From positions 62,001 to 126,000 of the forward strand of contig CBDCBW010000018.1 in the NCBI GenBank assembly GCA_965214485.1: 64,000 nt of DNA. Direction: 5' to 3'. The DNA is from JANQRZ01 sp965214485 (GTDB lineage: Bacteria > Bacteroidota > Rhodothermia > Rhodothermales > JANQRZ01). Positions within the stretch are counted from its first letter, which is position 1; the number at the start of each line of letters is the position of its first letter. Below are positions 34,139-42,902 of the stretch, piece after piece. The notes beneath the pieces are model-generated. The model was not told where the DNA came from, did no database searches, and worked only from the letters and a program-made list of their open reading frames with translations. The position numbers were made by a program, and so were the translations under genes.

Positions 34139-36403
34139 GTGAATCTCATTGCCCATTCCGGGACGCCGCCACAGCCGCTTTTCGACGATGCAGCGGACGT
34201 TCCCGCTCACGCACCGGGTGTGGCAGCGCGCGCCCGAGAGTTCGCCGCCGCTTTCGACTCGGGCGTCGTGGCGGAGTGGCTCGGCTGGTGGCACGATGCA
34301 GGGAAGGTAGACGAGGAGGTGCAGCGTTACCTGCGCGGAGAAACGAACCGGGAACGTGGCCCCGACCATTCCAGCGCCGGGATGCTCGCCGCAGCCGACC
34401 TCGGGCACCTCTGGCCGCTCGCGTTCAACGTCGCCGGCCACCACGGGGGGTTGATGGACGAGGCCAACGACGGCGCGAACAACCTCCGCGCGCGGATCGA
34501 GAGGAAGCGGGAGGACCCGCGCGTCGTCGCGGCGCTGGAGGACGTTCGGCCCTTTCTGGCAGGACAAGCGCCGGAGATCGGAGCCGAAGACGTGCCGGCC
34601 TTTGCCAAGCACTCGAAGCACGCGATGGAGCTGTGGCTGCGGATGCTGCACTCGGCGCTCGTGGATGCCGACTGGCTCGATACCGAAGCGTTCATGCAGC
34701 CGGAGAAGGCCGCAACTCGGGAGCGGGCGGCGGGCGACCTCACCGCGCTGGGCACGGCGCTACGGGACCGCCTCGAAAGGGAACAGGACGATCTGATCGA
34801 GCGGCACCGTGGAACGACCGACGTGAACGCGGCCCGCGCCGAGGTCTACCAAGCCTGCCTCCGCCAAGCCGAAGAGCCGCAAGGCGTCTACTCCCTGACC
34901 GTCCCGACCGGCGGCGGCAAGACCCGCTCGGTGATGGCGTTCGCACTCCGCCACGCCTTCGAGCACGAGCTGCGCCGCGTCGTCGTCGCGCTCCCCTACA
35001 CCAGCATCATCGAGCAGAACGCGGCCGACTACCGCGACCTCCTCGGTGCCGAGCACGTGCTGGAGCACCACAGCGCCGTCGTGTTCAAGGAGCACGAGGA
35101 GCCGACCGAAGCGGAGCGCCGCGCCCGGCTCGCCGCCGAGAACTGGGACGCGCCCGTCGTCGTGACGACGACGGTGCAGCTTCTCGAAAGCCTCTTCGCG
35201 AGCCAGAACCGCCGCCTCCGCAAGCTCCACCGCCTCGCCCGGAGCGTCATCGTGCTCGACGAGGTGCAGACGCTCCCGCCGCGCCTGCTCGACCCCACGC
35301 TCGACATGCTCCGGGCGCTCGTGCGTGATTACGGCGTCACGCTCGTGCTCTGCACCGCCACGCCCCCGGCGCTCGGCGCGCGCGACGGGTTCCCCGGCTT
35401 CGAGGACGTGACGGAGATCGTGCCGGACCCGAAGGCGCTGGCCCGGAGGCTGAGGCGGGTCGAGTATGAGGTCGAGGAGGATGAGGCGTGGGACTGGCCG
35501 CGTGTAGCCGCTGAAATGCTGACCGAGCCGCAGGCCCTGGCCGTCCTCAACACGAAGAAGGACGCGCTCGCGTTGCTCGATGCGCTCCCCACCGACGCTG
35601 CCGCGCTGCACCTCTCGACGCGGCTCTGCGGCGCGCACCGCCGAGCCGTGCTGGAGGAGGTTCACCGTCGCCTCGGTGAGGACAAACCCATCCGGCTCGT
35701 CGCCACCCAGGTCGTCGAGGCCGGGGTGGACATTGACTTCCCACTCGTCCTCCGCGCCCTCGGCCCGCTCGACCGGATCGTGCAGGCCGCTGGCCGCTGC
35801 AACCGGGAGGGGAAGCTAAAGAATGAAAACGGCCAGCCCCGGCTCGGCCGCGTCGTCGTCTTCCGACCCGCCGAGGGCGGGCTGCCGCCGGGGGCGTACA
35901 AGGCGGGAGCCGACGAGGCGCTGACGCTGATCCGGGAGTTCGTCCGCCTCGACCTGGGCGACCCCGACACGGCGCTCATGTTCTTCCGCCGGCTCTACGG
36001 TGTCCTCGAGCTCGATCAGGACAACGTGCAGGGACACCGTAGGCACCTCCGGTTCGAGCAGACGGCGCGGGCGTACCGACTCATCCGGGAAGAGGATGTC
36101 CCCGTGGTCGTTCGCTACGACGCCGACGCAGAGGCGGCGGAGCGGCGGGAGGCCGTGCTGCGTGAGGTCGAGCGCAAGGGGTTCGCCGACCGCGACGACT
36201 TCCGCGCCCTCCAGCCCTTCGCCGTCGGCCTCCGCGAACGCGAGCATCAGCAGGCCGTCGGCATCGGTGACTGCTACGAGGTGGTCCCCGGCGTCTGGCG
36301 CTGGACCGGCGGCTACGACGCCGGCCCCGACGGCCGAAGCGGACGCGGCCTGAACGCCGGCATCCCCCTGCTCACCGACCGCGCCGAAGGCACTGTTTTA
36401 TGA
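34139..36403 (+). CDS. cas3: CRISPR-associated helicase/nuclease Cas3 (type I-C)
   Basis: A 754-residue Cas3 with an HD nuclease domain first (HSG near the N-terminus, WWHDAGK with His52-Asp53, DHSSAG, NVAGHHGG) and a superfamily 2 helicase after it. Walker A is VPTGGGKTRS (255-264), Walker B is the Cas3-typical DEVQ (374-377), followed by LCTATPP and QAAGRCNREG. Cas3 is recruited by Cascade to the R-loop and degrades the non-target strand. The start is GTG at 34139. It heads the cas operon but is cut off from cas5 by passenger DNA. All motifs look intact. Confidence 0.93.
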   Translation: MNLIAHSGTPPQPLFDDAADVPAHAPGVAARAREFAAAFDSGVVAEWLGWWHDAGKVDEEVQRYLRGETNRERGPDHSSAGMLAAADLGHLWPLAFNVAGHHGGLMDEANDGANNLRARIERKREDPRVVAALEDVRPFLAGQAPEIGAEDVPAFAKHSKHAMELWLRMLHSALVDADWLDTEAFMQPEKAATRERAAGDLTALGTALRDRLEREQDDLIERHRGTTDVNAARAEVYQACLRQAEEPQGVYSLTVPTGGGKTRSVMAFALRHAFEHELRRVVVALPYTSIIEQNAADYRDLLGAEHVLEHHSAVVFKEHEEPTEAERRARLAAENWDAPVVVTTTVQLLESLFASQNRRLRKLHRLARSVIVLDEVQTLPPRLLDPTLDMLRALVRDYGVTLVLCTATPPALGARDGFPGFEDVTEIVPDPKALARRLRRVEYEVEEDEAWDWPRVAAEMLTEPQALAVLNTKKDALALLDALPTDAAALHLSTRLCGAHRRAVLEEVHRRLGEDKPIRLVATQVVEAGVDIDFPLVLRALGPLDRIVQAAGRCNREGKLKNENGQPRLGRVVVFRPAEGGLPPGAYKAGADEALTLIREFVRLDLGDPDTALMFFRRLYGVLELDQDNVQGHRRHLRFEQTARAYRLIREEDVPVVVRYDADAEAAERREAVLREVERKGFADRDDFRALQPFAVGLREREHQQAVGIGDCYEVVPGVWRWTGGYDAGPDGRSGRGLNAGIPLLTDRAEGTVL

Positions 36404-36453
36404 TGCTTTTCTCTCCTACCACCTTCCTTTCCAGTCATTCTCACCTTTTCAGT

Positions 36454-36478
36454 CATTCCCGCGCAGGCGGGAATCCAG
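36454..36478 (+). repeat. Left REP arm of the GIY-YIG element
   Basis: The 25-bp sequence begins CATTCCCGCG and ends GGGAATCCAG and is itself a small hairpin. It is inverted relative to 36825-36848, on the other side of the GIY-YIG gene. The same family forms the pair at 40423-40498. Confidence 0.85.
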
Positions 36479-36502
36479 AAGGTACACCGACACGCCAGCC
36501 TG

Positions 36503-36850
36503 ATGCCTAAACGCGGCTTCATCTACCTCCTCGCCAACCGCCGGAATGGGACGCTCTACGTCGGCGTTACCAGCGACCTCGTCAAACGGGTGTGGGAGCA
36601 CAAGCACGACTCGGTGGAGGGATTTACTCAGCGCTACGGCGTCCACCGCCTCGTCTACTACGAGGTCTGTGACGACATCCGCGATGCGATCATTCGAGAG
36701 AAGCGCCTCAAGAAGTGGGACCGTGGGTGGAAGCTCCGTATGATCGAGGAGGTGAATCCCGCGTGGGATGATCTGTACGAGGGGCTGAGCGCCCAGCCTC
36801 ACGCTCGGATCGAGAACCTCACCTCTGGATTCCCGCCTGCGCGGGAATAG
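36503..36850 (+). CDS. GIY-YIG nuclease flanked by REP arms
   Basis: A 115-residue single-domain GIY-YIG nuclease of the YhbQ/UPF0213 type: FIYLLANRRNGTLYVGVTSDLVKRVWEHK carries the GIY and YIG equivalents and the catalytic Arg region, and IIREKRLKKWDRGWK carries the conserved Glu. The last codons (SGFPPARE) lie inside the right REP arm, so the gene and repeat are fused. It sits between cas3 and cas5 without being part of any known I-C system. The arms on both sides suggest that it mobilises or maintains the REP family. Biochemical role unproven. Confidence 0.82.
   Translation: MPKRGFIYLLANRRNGTLYVGVTSDLVKRVWEHKHDSVEGFTQRYGVHRLVYYEVCDDIRDAIIREKRLKKWDRGWKLRMIEEVNPAWDDLYEGLSAQPHARIENLTSGFPPARE
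36825..36849 (-). repeat. Right REP arm of the GIY-YIG element
   Basis: CTGGATTCCC...GCGGGAAT is the reverse complement of the left arm at 36454-36478 (24 bp without mismatch over the shared part). It overlaps the 3' end of the GIY-YIG gene and supplies its last codons. Confidence 0.85.
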
Positions 36851-36937
36851 GGCGTTAGCGTCTAGCCGTTCGCCTAACGTGCCCCCCAATGCCCAATCTT
36901 GTGCCGTATCTTGAGTGTTCGTTCTCGGAAACGGGGC

Positions 36938-37028
36938 GAGGATTGAAACAGGCAGGCCGTGCTATGCACCCTGTTCGGCATCAAAAGCGGGCGTGGCTCT
37001 GAAAAGTGCCACGCCTGCTTGCTTTTTT
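36938..37028 (+). ncRNA. Candidate solitary crRNA-like RNA between cas3 and cas5
   Basis: GAGGATTGAAAC (36938-36949) equals the last 12 nt of this locus's CRISPR repeat, covering the whole ~11-nt crRNA 5' handle expected from Cas5c cleavage. It is followed by 37 nt (36950-36986), within the array's spacer lengths of 35-41. Then comes an 11-bp stem with one G-U pair (36987-36997 with 37008-37018) and a run of six T (37023-37028). The terminator hairpin stands where the next repeat's hairpin would be. The layout resembles single-guide RNAs such as CreA. A decayed lone repeat is the alternative. Expression is unproven. Confidence 0.5.
36987..37028 (+). terminator. Rho-independent terminator downstream of the crRNA-like unit
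   Basis: GCGGGCGTGGC (36987-36997) pairs with GCCACGCCTGC (37008-37018). Flanking AA/TT extends the stem to 13 bp. TTGCTTTTTT follows. This is a strong intrinsic terminator in a place where no protein-coding gene ends. Confidence 0.85.
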
Positions 37029-37099
37029 GTTCAAGCAAGTTGTACTATTAGCTTCGTGACAGGCCGGCGTGCTACGGAGGCAGTCGGGTCAAGCACTCA

Positions 37100-37953
37100 G
37101 AGGCTGACTACGAATGGAGTGTGATGGGACGTTGAGCCCGTCCCCCTCGACCGATCGCACGCATGGCACACAGGCCGTACTCGACAGACCTCACCGACGC
37201 CCAGTGGGCCATCGTCGCCCCGCTGCTGCCCCCGCCCCGCCCGCGCGGTCGCCGACCGACCGTCGACCGCCGCCGCGTCCTTGACGCCATCTTCTACCAA
37301 GCCAAGAACGCCTGCACATGGCGCGACCTCCCGCGCGACTTCCCCAACCACAAGACGGTCTACGCCTATTTCGAGCGGTGGCGCGACGACGGCACCCTCG
37401 CCTCGGTCTACGAGGCGCTCCACCGCCGGTGGCGTCGGGAGAACGGGCGCGACGAGGACCCGTCGGCCGGGTCCGTCGACAGCCGGAGCGTCCAGGCTGC
37501 GCCCGAGGCCGCCGAGCGGGGGAAGGACCCGAACAAGAAAGTCGTCGGTCGCAAGCAGCACCTGTGCGTCGACACCGAGGGGCTCCCGATCTCGGTCAGG
37601 GTCACCGTCGCCTCAGCCAACGACAAGGCAGCGGCCTACGACCTCATCGACGCGGCGGCCGAGCGGAGCCCGCGGCTGAAGAAGCTGTGGGCCGACGGGG
37701 CCTATGTGAGCGGCCCGCTCGCCGACCACGCCGCCGAGAAGGAGATCGACTTCGAAGTCGTGAGCCAGCAGAAGGGGCCGTTCGCGCCGATCCCGCGCCG
37801 GTGGGTCGTCGAGCGGACGTTCGCCTGGCTGAAGCGGTACCGCCGGCTGGTGCTCGACTTCGAGCGTCTCGCGCGGACGGTCGAGGCGTTCATCTACCTC
37901 GCGCTGACGCGGCTCCTGCTCAACCGCTTGGCCCCACGTTCATAGTCAGCCTC
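37100..37953 (+). mobile_element. IS5-family element (IS1031-like), complete
   Basis: An 854-bp insertion sequence. The terminal inverted repeats begin GAGGCTGACTA at both ends (37100 onward and the complement ending at 37953) and differ at two of the first 17 positions. It is flanked by a 3-bp target duplication TCA (37097-37099 and 37954-37956), which fits the TNA target of the IS1031 group. It carries one intact transposase gene. It landed in the loop of a hairpin (37074-37087 with 37957-37970) upstream of cas5. Confidence 0.9.
37163..37945 (+). CDS. IS5-family DDE transposase
   Basis: A 260-residue transposase in a single frame. The N-terminal YSTDLTDAQWAIVAPLLP domain is typical of the family. 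The catalytic residues are in SVDSRSVQ (first Asp), LWADGAYVSG (second Asp) and VVERTFAWLKRYRRL (Glu with the Y-2-R-3-E-6-K-like signature). No frameshift or internal stop is seen, so the element may be active. It lies within the IS at 37100-37953. Confidence 0.93.
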   Translation: MAHRPYSTDLTDAQWAIVAPLLPPPRPRGRRPTVDRRRVLDAIFYQAKNACTWRDLPRDFPNHKTVYAYFERWRDDGTLASVYEALHRRWRRENGRDEDPSAGSVDSRSVQAAPEAAERGKDPNKKVVGRKQHLCVDTEGLPISVRVTVASANDKAAAYDLIDAAAERSPRLKKLWADGAYVSGPLADHAAEKEIDFEVVSQQKGPFAPIPRRWVVERTFAWLKRYRRLVLDFERLARTVEAFIYLALTRLLLNRLAPRS

Positions 37954-37993
37954 TCACCGGCTGCCTCCGTGCGCCTGACTAACCAAAACTCCT

Positions 37994-38668
37994 ATGTCCG
38001 ACCATCCCCCGCTCTGCCTCAAGGTCTGGGGCGACTACGCCTGCTTTACCCGGCCCGAGATGAAGGTCGAGCGCGTCTCCTACGAGGTGATGACGCCGAG
38101 CGCTGCGCGCGGCGTGCTCGAAGCAGTCTACTGGAAGCCCGAGTTTCGGTGGCGCGTCCGCCGCATCCACGTCCTCAAGCCGATTCGCCGCGCTTCGATC
38201 CTCCGCAACGAGGTCAACAGCACGATTGCCGCAGGCAAGGTCAGGAGCGCCTTCGAGAAGGGCGACGGCTACACCTACTTCGCCGACGGCGACCGGACGC
38301 AGCGCCACACCCTCGCCCTCCGCGACGTCTGCTACCTCATCGAAGCCGACGTGGAGCCGCACGGCCGGGGCGCGGGCGACGACCCGGCCAAGCACCGCGA
38401 CATCTTCCGCCGCCGCGTCCGGCGCGGGCAGTGCTTCCACCGCCCGTACCTCGGCTGCCGCGAGTTCGCCGCGAGCTTCGGCGCGCCGGACGGCTCGGAG
38501 GAAGCCATCGACCGGACCGAACCCCTCGGGCGGATGCTCTTTGACCTTCGTTACGGCGAGGGCGGCCGGAACGTGCCGGTGTTCTTCAACGCAGAGTTGA
38601 AAAACGGTGTGCTCCACATCAAAGACGAACTCTATGAAAAGGTCTATGCCGAGACCGAGGTAGCCTGA
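37994..38668 (+). CDS. cas5c: Cas5c (Cas5d), pre-crRNA endonuclease of type I-C
   Basis: A 224-residue Cas5 of the I-C subtype: LCLKVWGDYACFTRPEMKVERVSYEVMTPSAARG at the N-terminus is the family signature. In type I-C, which lacks Cas6, Cas5c cuts the pre-crRNA at the base of the repeat hairpin and keeps the 5' handle. It is followed directly by cas8c with a 1-bp stop/start overlap. The upstream IS5 separates it from cas3, so its promoter may now lie in or near the IS. Confidence 0.93.
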   Translation: MSDHPPLCLKVWGDYACFTRPEMKVERVSYEVMTPSAARGVLEAVYWKPEFRWRVRRIHVLKPIRRASILRNEVNSTIAAGKVRSAFEKGDGYTYFADGDRTQRHTLALRDVCYLIEADVEPHGRGAGDDPAKHRDIFRRRVRRGQCFHRPYLGCREFAASFGAPDGSEEAIDRTEPLGRMLFDLRYGEGGRNVPVFFNAELKNGVLHIKDELYEKVYAETEVA

Positions 38669-40404
38669 TGATCCTCGACCGTCTCCTCGACCTCCGCGAC
38701 CGCCTCGACGCCGACGATGACATCGAGGTCGTGCCCGAAGCGCACAAGCGCCAGACCGTCCGCTGGGTGCTCCCCGTCAGCCGCGACGGCCGGCTCGCCA
38801 AGCCTACCGAGACCGGCGCGAAGAAAAAGGACTGGAAAGAGTTCGTCGCGCCCTTCGTCAAGCGGACCTCGGCGACGCGCTCCCTCCTCCTCGTCGACAA
38901 GCCGGACTACGTGCTCGGCCTCGCCGACGAGGAGAAGAACGAGGCCCGCGCTGCCGAGCGGCACGAGGCGTACCTCGCCCTCCTCGCTGAAGCCGCCGAG
39001 GCCACCGACGACCCCGACCTCGCCGTGCTCCTCCAGGCACTCCGCGACGGAGAGCAGGTCGAGGCCGCCCGCGCGGCGCTCGCCGAAGAGACGTGGAAGC
39101 CGGGCGACCTCATCGTCCCGCGCGTGGGCGAGGCCTACCCGCACCGGCGGCGGAGTGTGCAGCAGTTCTGGGTCGAGCGGCAGGACGCGAAGGCTGCCGA
39201 CAAAAGCAGCTTCACGGCCTCGTGCCTCGCCTGCGGCCAGGAGAAGCCCATCGCCCGGACGCACCCGGTCCCTCTCGTGCTCGGCGGGAACACCGTCGGC
39301 CTCGTCACCGGGAACGCGGCGGCGTTCCTCTCGCACGGATTGAAGCAGAGCGAGATCGCGCCACTCTGCGGCGACTGCGCTCGCGGACACGGCGAAGCGC
39401 TCCGATTCCTGCTCCAGTCCGACGAGCACCACCTCTACGTCGGCGGCGGGGTGACGTGGCTGTTCTGGACGCGCGAGCCGGTCGCCGACGTCCCGTTCGG
39501 GACGCTGCTCTCGGACCCGAAGCCGGAGCAGGTGCGGCGGTTGCTGCGGTCCCCGTTCTCCGGGCAACAGCCTAGCGATGCCCCCAACACGTTCTACGCC
39601 CTCGTGGTGTCGGCCAACAAGAGCCGGCTCGTCGTGCGCGACTGGCTGACGCTGCCGGTGGCCGAGGCCGAGGCCAACCTCAAGCGCTACTTCGAGCGAC
39701 AGCGCATCCAGAACTACGAAGGGGAGTCACCGCCGCTGAAGCTGTTCGCGCTCGCCGGGGCCACGGTCCGGGACCTCAAAGACCTCCCACCGCAGACGGT
39801 AGACGCGCTCGTCGCGCACGCGCTCACCGGCCGGCCGCTCCCGCTCGACCTCCTCCACCAGGCGCTCCGCCGCGCCCACGCCGAGAAGGAGCACCCCGTC
39901 ACCCGGCCCCGCGCCGCCCTCATCCGCCTCGTCCTCCAGTCCCTCCTCGACCGCCAACCCAACCGCACCGATCTCATGACCGACGACGTGCTCGACTCCA
40001 ACCACCCCGAGCCGGCCTATCACTGTGGCCGGATGCTCGCCATCCTCGACGACATCCAGAGCGAGGCGATGAACGCGAACGCAACGATCGTCGACCGTTT
40101 CTACGGCGCGGCCTCGACGACGCCCGCGCTCGTGTTCGCCACGCTCGTGCGGAAGTCGCAGCCTCACCTCTCGAAGATTCGGGGCAAGAAGGGGCGGGCC
40201 TGGCTCGCGGACTACTTCGAGCGGCGGCTCGGGGAGGCAGCGCGCAGCATTCCTCCGACTCCCGGCTTTCCCAAGACGCTCACCCCGGAGCAGCAGGGCC
40301 TCTTCGCCCTCGGCTACTACCAGGAGAAGTACCGTCCCCGCCCGAAGAAGAATCAGACCAACAGCGACAATGCCGAGAGCGGGACCGATTCATCCGACGC
40401 CTGA
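38668..40404 (+). CDS. cas8c: Cas8c (Csd1), large subunit of the type I-C Cascade
   Basis: A 578-residue Csd1-family protein. The N-terminal MILDRLLDLRDRL and ending region LGYYQEKYRPR are typical. In between is a zinc-ribbon-like set of cysteines (CLACGQ at about residue 190 and CGDCARG at about 234). Cas8c recognises the PAM and stabilises the R-loop in Cascade, and an internal start in its 3' part usually makes the small subunit Cas11c. Several in-frame ATG/GTG codons exist near 39,976-40,072 that could serve for that. The gene is intact and overlaps cas5c. Confidence 0.93.
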   Translation: MILDRLLDLRDRLDADDDIEVVPEAHKRQTVRWVLPVSRDGRLAKPTETGAKKKDWKEFVAPFVKRTSATRSLLLVDKPDYVLGLADEEKNEARAAERHEAYLALLAEAAEATDDPDLAVLLQALRDGEQVEAARAALAEETWKPGDLIVPRVGEAYPHRRRSVQQFWVERQDAKAADKSSFTASCLACGQEKPIARTHPVPLVLGGNTVGLVTGNAAAFLSHGLKQSEIAPLCGDCARGHGEALRFLLQSDEHHLYVGGGVTWLFWTREPVADVPFGTLLSDPKPEQVRRLLRSPFSGQQPSDAPNTFYALVVSANKSRLVVRDWLTLPVAEAEANLKRYFERQRIQNYEGESPPLKLFALAGATVRDLKDLPPQTVDALVAHALTGRPLPLDLLHQALRRAHAEKEHPVTRPRAALIRLVLQSLLDRQPNRTDLMTDDVLDSNHPEPAYHCGRMLAILDDIQSEAMNANATIVDRFYGAASTTPALVFATLVRKSQPHLSKIRGKKGRAWLADYFERRLGEAARSIPPTPGFPKTLTPEQQGLFALGYYQEKYRPRPKKNQTNSDNAESGTDSSDA

Positions 40405-40422
40405 CCCGGCCCTCTCCCTGTA

Positions 40423-40498
40423 GTTATCCCCGCGAAGGCGGGGAACCAGCAGGATGCCGTTAACCCTGTCTCTGGATTCCCGCCTGCGCGGGAATGAC
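40423..40498. repeat. REPIN between cas8c and cas7c
   Basis: Two REP arms in inverted orientation, 40423-40449 (GTTATCCCCG...GGGAACCAG) and 40472-40498 (CTGGATTCCC...GGGAATGAC), are separated by 22 bp. The arm orientation is the same as around the GIY-YIG gene. This is therefore the gene-less version of that element. It may also weaken or end transcription between cas8c and cas7c. Confidence 0.85.
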
Positions 40499-40524
40499 CA
40501 AGAGGGCAGGACGCCTTCTACGGA

Positions 40525-41472
<948 letters not shown>

Positions 41473-41484
41473 GCCGTGACAGTC

Positions 41485-41928
41485 TCACACAACCTCACTG
41501 AGTTGGATTACCTCGATGCCGGGCACATCGCCGAGGCGGGTGTCGTTCGTGAGCAGCACGGCGCAGCCGTGGAGCCGGGCGGTGGCGGCGTGGACGGCGT
41601 CGGGCAGCTTGAGCGGTGGGAACAGGGCACGCAGCCGAGCCGCCTCGATGAGAGCAGCGCGCGAAACAGGCGCGACGGTCAGCCCGGCCCGCGTCTGGAC
41701 GACGGAGCGGTACCGCTTGACGAGGTCCATGCGCTCTTCGCGGAACGGACGCACCAGCGTCTCGGCGAGCGTAATCTCGCTCGTGACAGCCCGGAGAGAG
41801 CGGCGCGCCACGCCGTCGAAGAGCCGACCGAGTGGTTCCGCGAAGCGGTCGTGCCCCTCGATGGCGTAGATGAAGACGTTCGCGTCGAGGCACGTCGTGC
41901 GTCCGCTGAGGATCTCGATCAGTCCCAT
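41485..41928 (-). CDS. PIN-domain toxin (VapC-like)
   Basis: A 147-residue PIN ribonuclease. The four acidic positions are in TTCLDANVFIYAIE, SEITLAETL, PPLKLPDAVHAATA and LLTNDTRLGDVPG. VapC-type toxins cleave tRNA or rRNA unless bound by the antitoxin. It is antisense to the cas operon, 12 bp past the cas7c stop, and overlaps its antitoxin gene by 10 bp. It is not a part of known type I-C loci. Probably an addiction module carried by the island. Confidence 0.85.
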   Translation of the reverse strand: MGLIEILSGRTTCLDANVFIYAIEGHDRFAEPLGRLFDGVARRSLRAVTSEITLAETLVRPFREERMDLVKRYRSVVQTRAGLTVAPVSRAALIEAARLRALFPPLKLPDAVHAATARLHGCAVLLTNDTRLGDVPGIEVIQLSEVV

Positions 41929-42224
41929 TCGTCGCGGAGTGCTCGGATGTACGCGTCCACCTCCTCGGGGGTCTCGAACAGGCCCTTACCGCTCCCGATG
42001 ATTTCGGTCAGGGGGAGTGGGGGCGGCTCGTCGAGTTCGGCGGCGGCCGGGAGGTCGTCGAGCGAGGGCGGCGCGGGGGGGGTGTCCGGCGGAGCCCCGT
42101 CCCCCGCGGTCTCGGGGAGCAGGATGATGACTTCGGCGTCGGTGCCCTCGGGGAGGGCGTCGTCCTGGAGCTCGATGCGGCCGCCGGGCTGGACGCGGAC
42201 GAGTTTGCGGAGGGCCTGGGGCAT
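41919..42224 (-). CDS. Antitoxin partner of the PIN toxin
   Basis: A 101-residue acidic protein. The N-terminus (MPQALRKLVRVQPGGRIELQDDALPEGTDAEVIILL) has the short beta-rich pattern of AbrB/DUF2281-like antitoxins. A Pro/Asp/Glu-rich linker follows, then a conserved tail IGSGKGLFETPEEVDAYIRALRDEWD that would wrap the toxin. It lies upstream of and overlaps the toxin gene, the usual antitoxin-first order. Its start is about 15 bp from the divergent cas4 start, so the two promoters must overlap coding sequence or each other. Confidence 0.78.
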   Translation of the reverse strand: MPQALRKLVRVQPGGRIELQDDALPEGTDAEVIILLPETAGDGAPPDTPPAPPSLDDLPAAAELDEPPPLPLTEIIGSGKGLFETPEEVDAYIRALRDEWD

Positions 42225-42239
42225 GATCGGAGTCGGAGG

Positions 42240-42902
42240 GTGTGGGTCGTGAACGGTGCCACTGACCATCGGATCCGGTCCGGCGGTTGGGCCGACGCGG
42301 AGATCGTCCCGCTCTCGGCGCTCCAGCACTGGGCCTACTGCCCCCGGCAATGTGCCCTCATCCACGTCGAGCAGGTGTGGGACGAGAACGTCTACACGCT
42401 GCGCGGGCGGCGGGCCCACGAGCGCGTCGACGCGCCGAAAGGCATGACGCGCGCAGACATCCGCACCGAGCTCGCGCTCCCGCTTTTCTCCGATGCCCTC
42501 GGCCTGACGGGCCGCGCCGACGCGGTCGAGTTCGAGGCGGACGGGACGCCGTTCCCCGTCGAGCACAAAGTCGGCGGGCGGAAGAAGTCGCCCCTCGCCC
42601 GCCGCGCCGACGAGGTGCAGCTCTGCGCGCAGGCGCTCTGCCTGGAGGAGATGTTCGGGCGCGAGGTGCCGGCCGGCGCGCTCTACTACCGCAGGAGCCG
42701 ACGCCGGCACCCCGTCACGTTTTCGAGCGCCCTACGAACGGAGACAGTCGAGATCGTAGCCGAAGTCCGAGCGCTGCTTCGGTCACGGCGGCTCCCGCCG
42801 CCCGTCGCCGACGCCCGCTGCCCGCGCTGCTCGCTCATCGAGACCTGTATGCCCTACGTCGTCGAGCGCCTCGCCAACGACGACCCCGAGGAAGACCTAT
42901 GA
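42240..42902 (+). CDS. cas4: Cas4, adaptation exonuclease
   Basis: A 220-residue Cas4. The Fe-S cysteines are in the N-terminal YCPRQCALIH and the C-terminal CPRCSLIETC. The RecB-type nuclease residues are in GRADAVEF and FPVEHKVG (VEYK in most relatives). Cas4 helps to select PAM-containing prespacers for Cas1-Cas2. Start is GTG at 42240, with GTG 42249 as an alternative. It overlaps cas1 by 4 bp. It is divergent from the toxin-antitoxin pair. Confidence 0.92.
   Translation: MWVVNGATDHRIRSGGWADAEIVPLSALQHWAYCPRQCALIHVEQVWDENVYTLRGRRAHERVDAPKGMTRADIRTELALPLFSDALGLTGRADAVEFEADGTPFPVEHKVGGRKKSPLARRADEVQLCAQALCLEEMFGREVPAGALYYRRSRRRHPVTFSSALRTETVEIVAEVRALLRSRRLPPPVADARCPRCSLIETCMPYVVERLANDDPEEDL

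Noticed and set aside
36950..36986. A target for the crRNA-like unit in nearby cas or toxin-antitoxin promoters
   Set aside because: Reading both strands near 33,990-34,140, 37,957-37,994 and 42,222-42,250, I found no TTC followed by a seed match longer than four bases.
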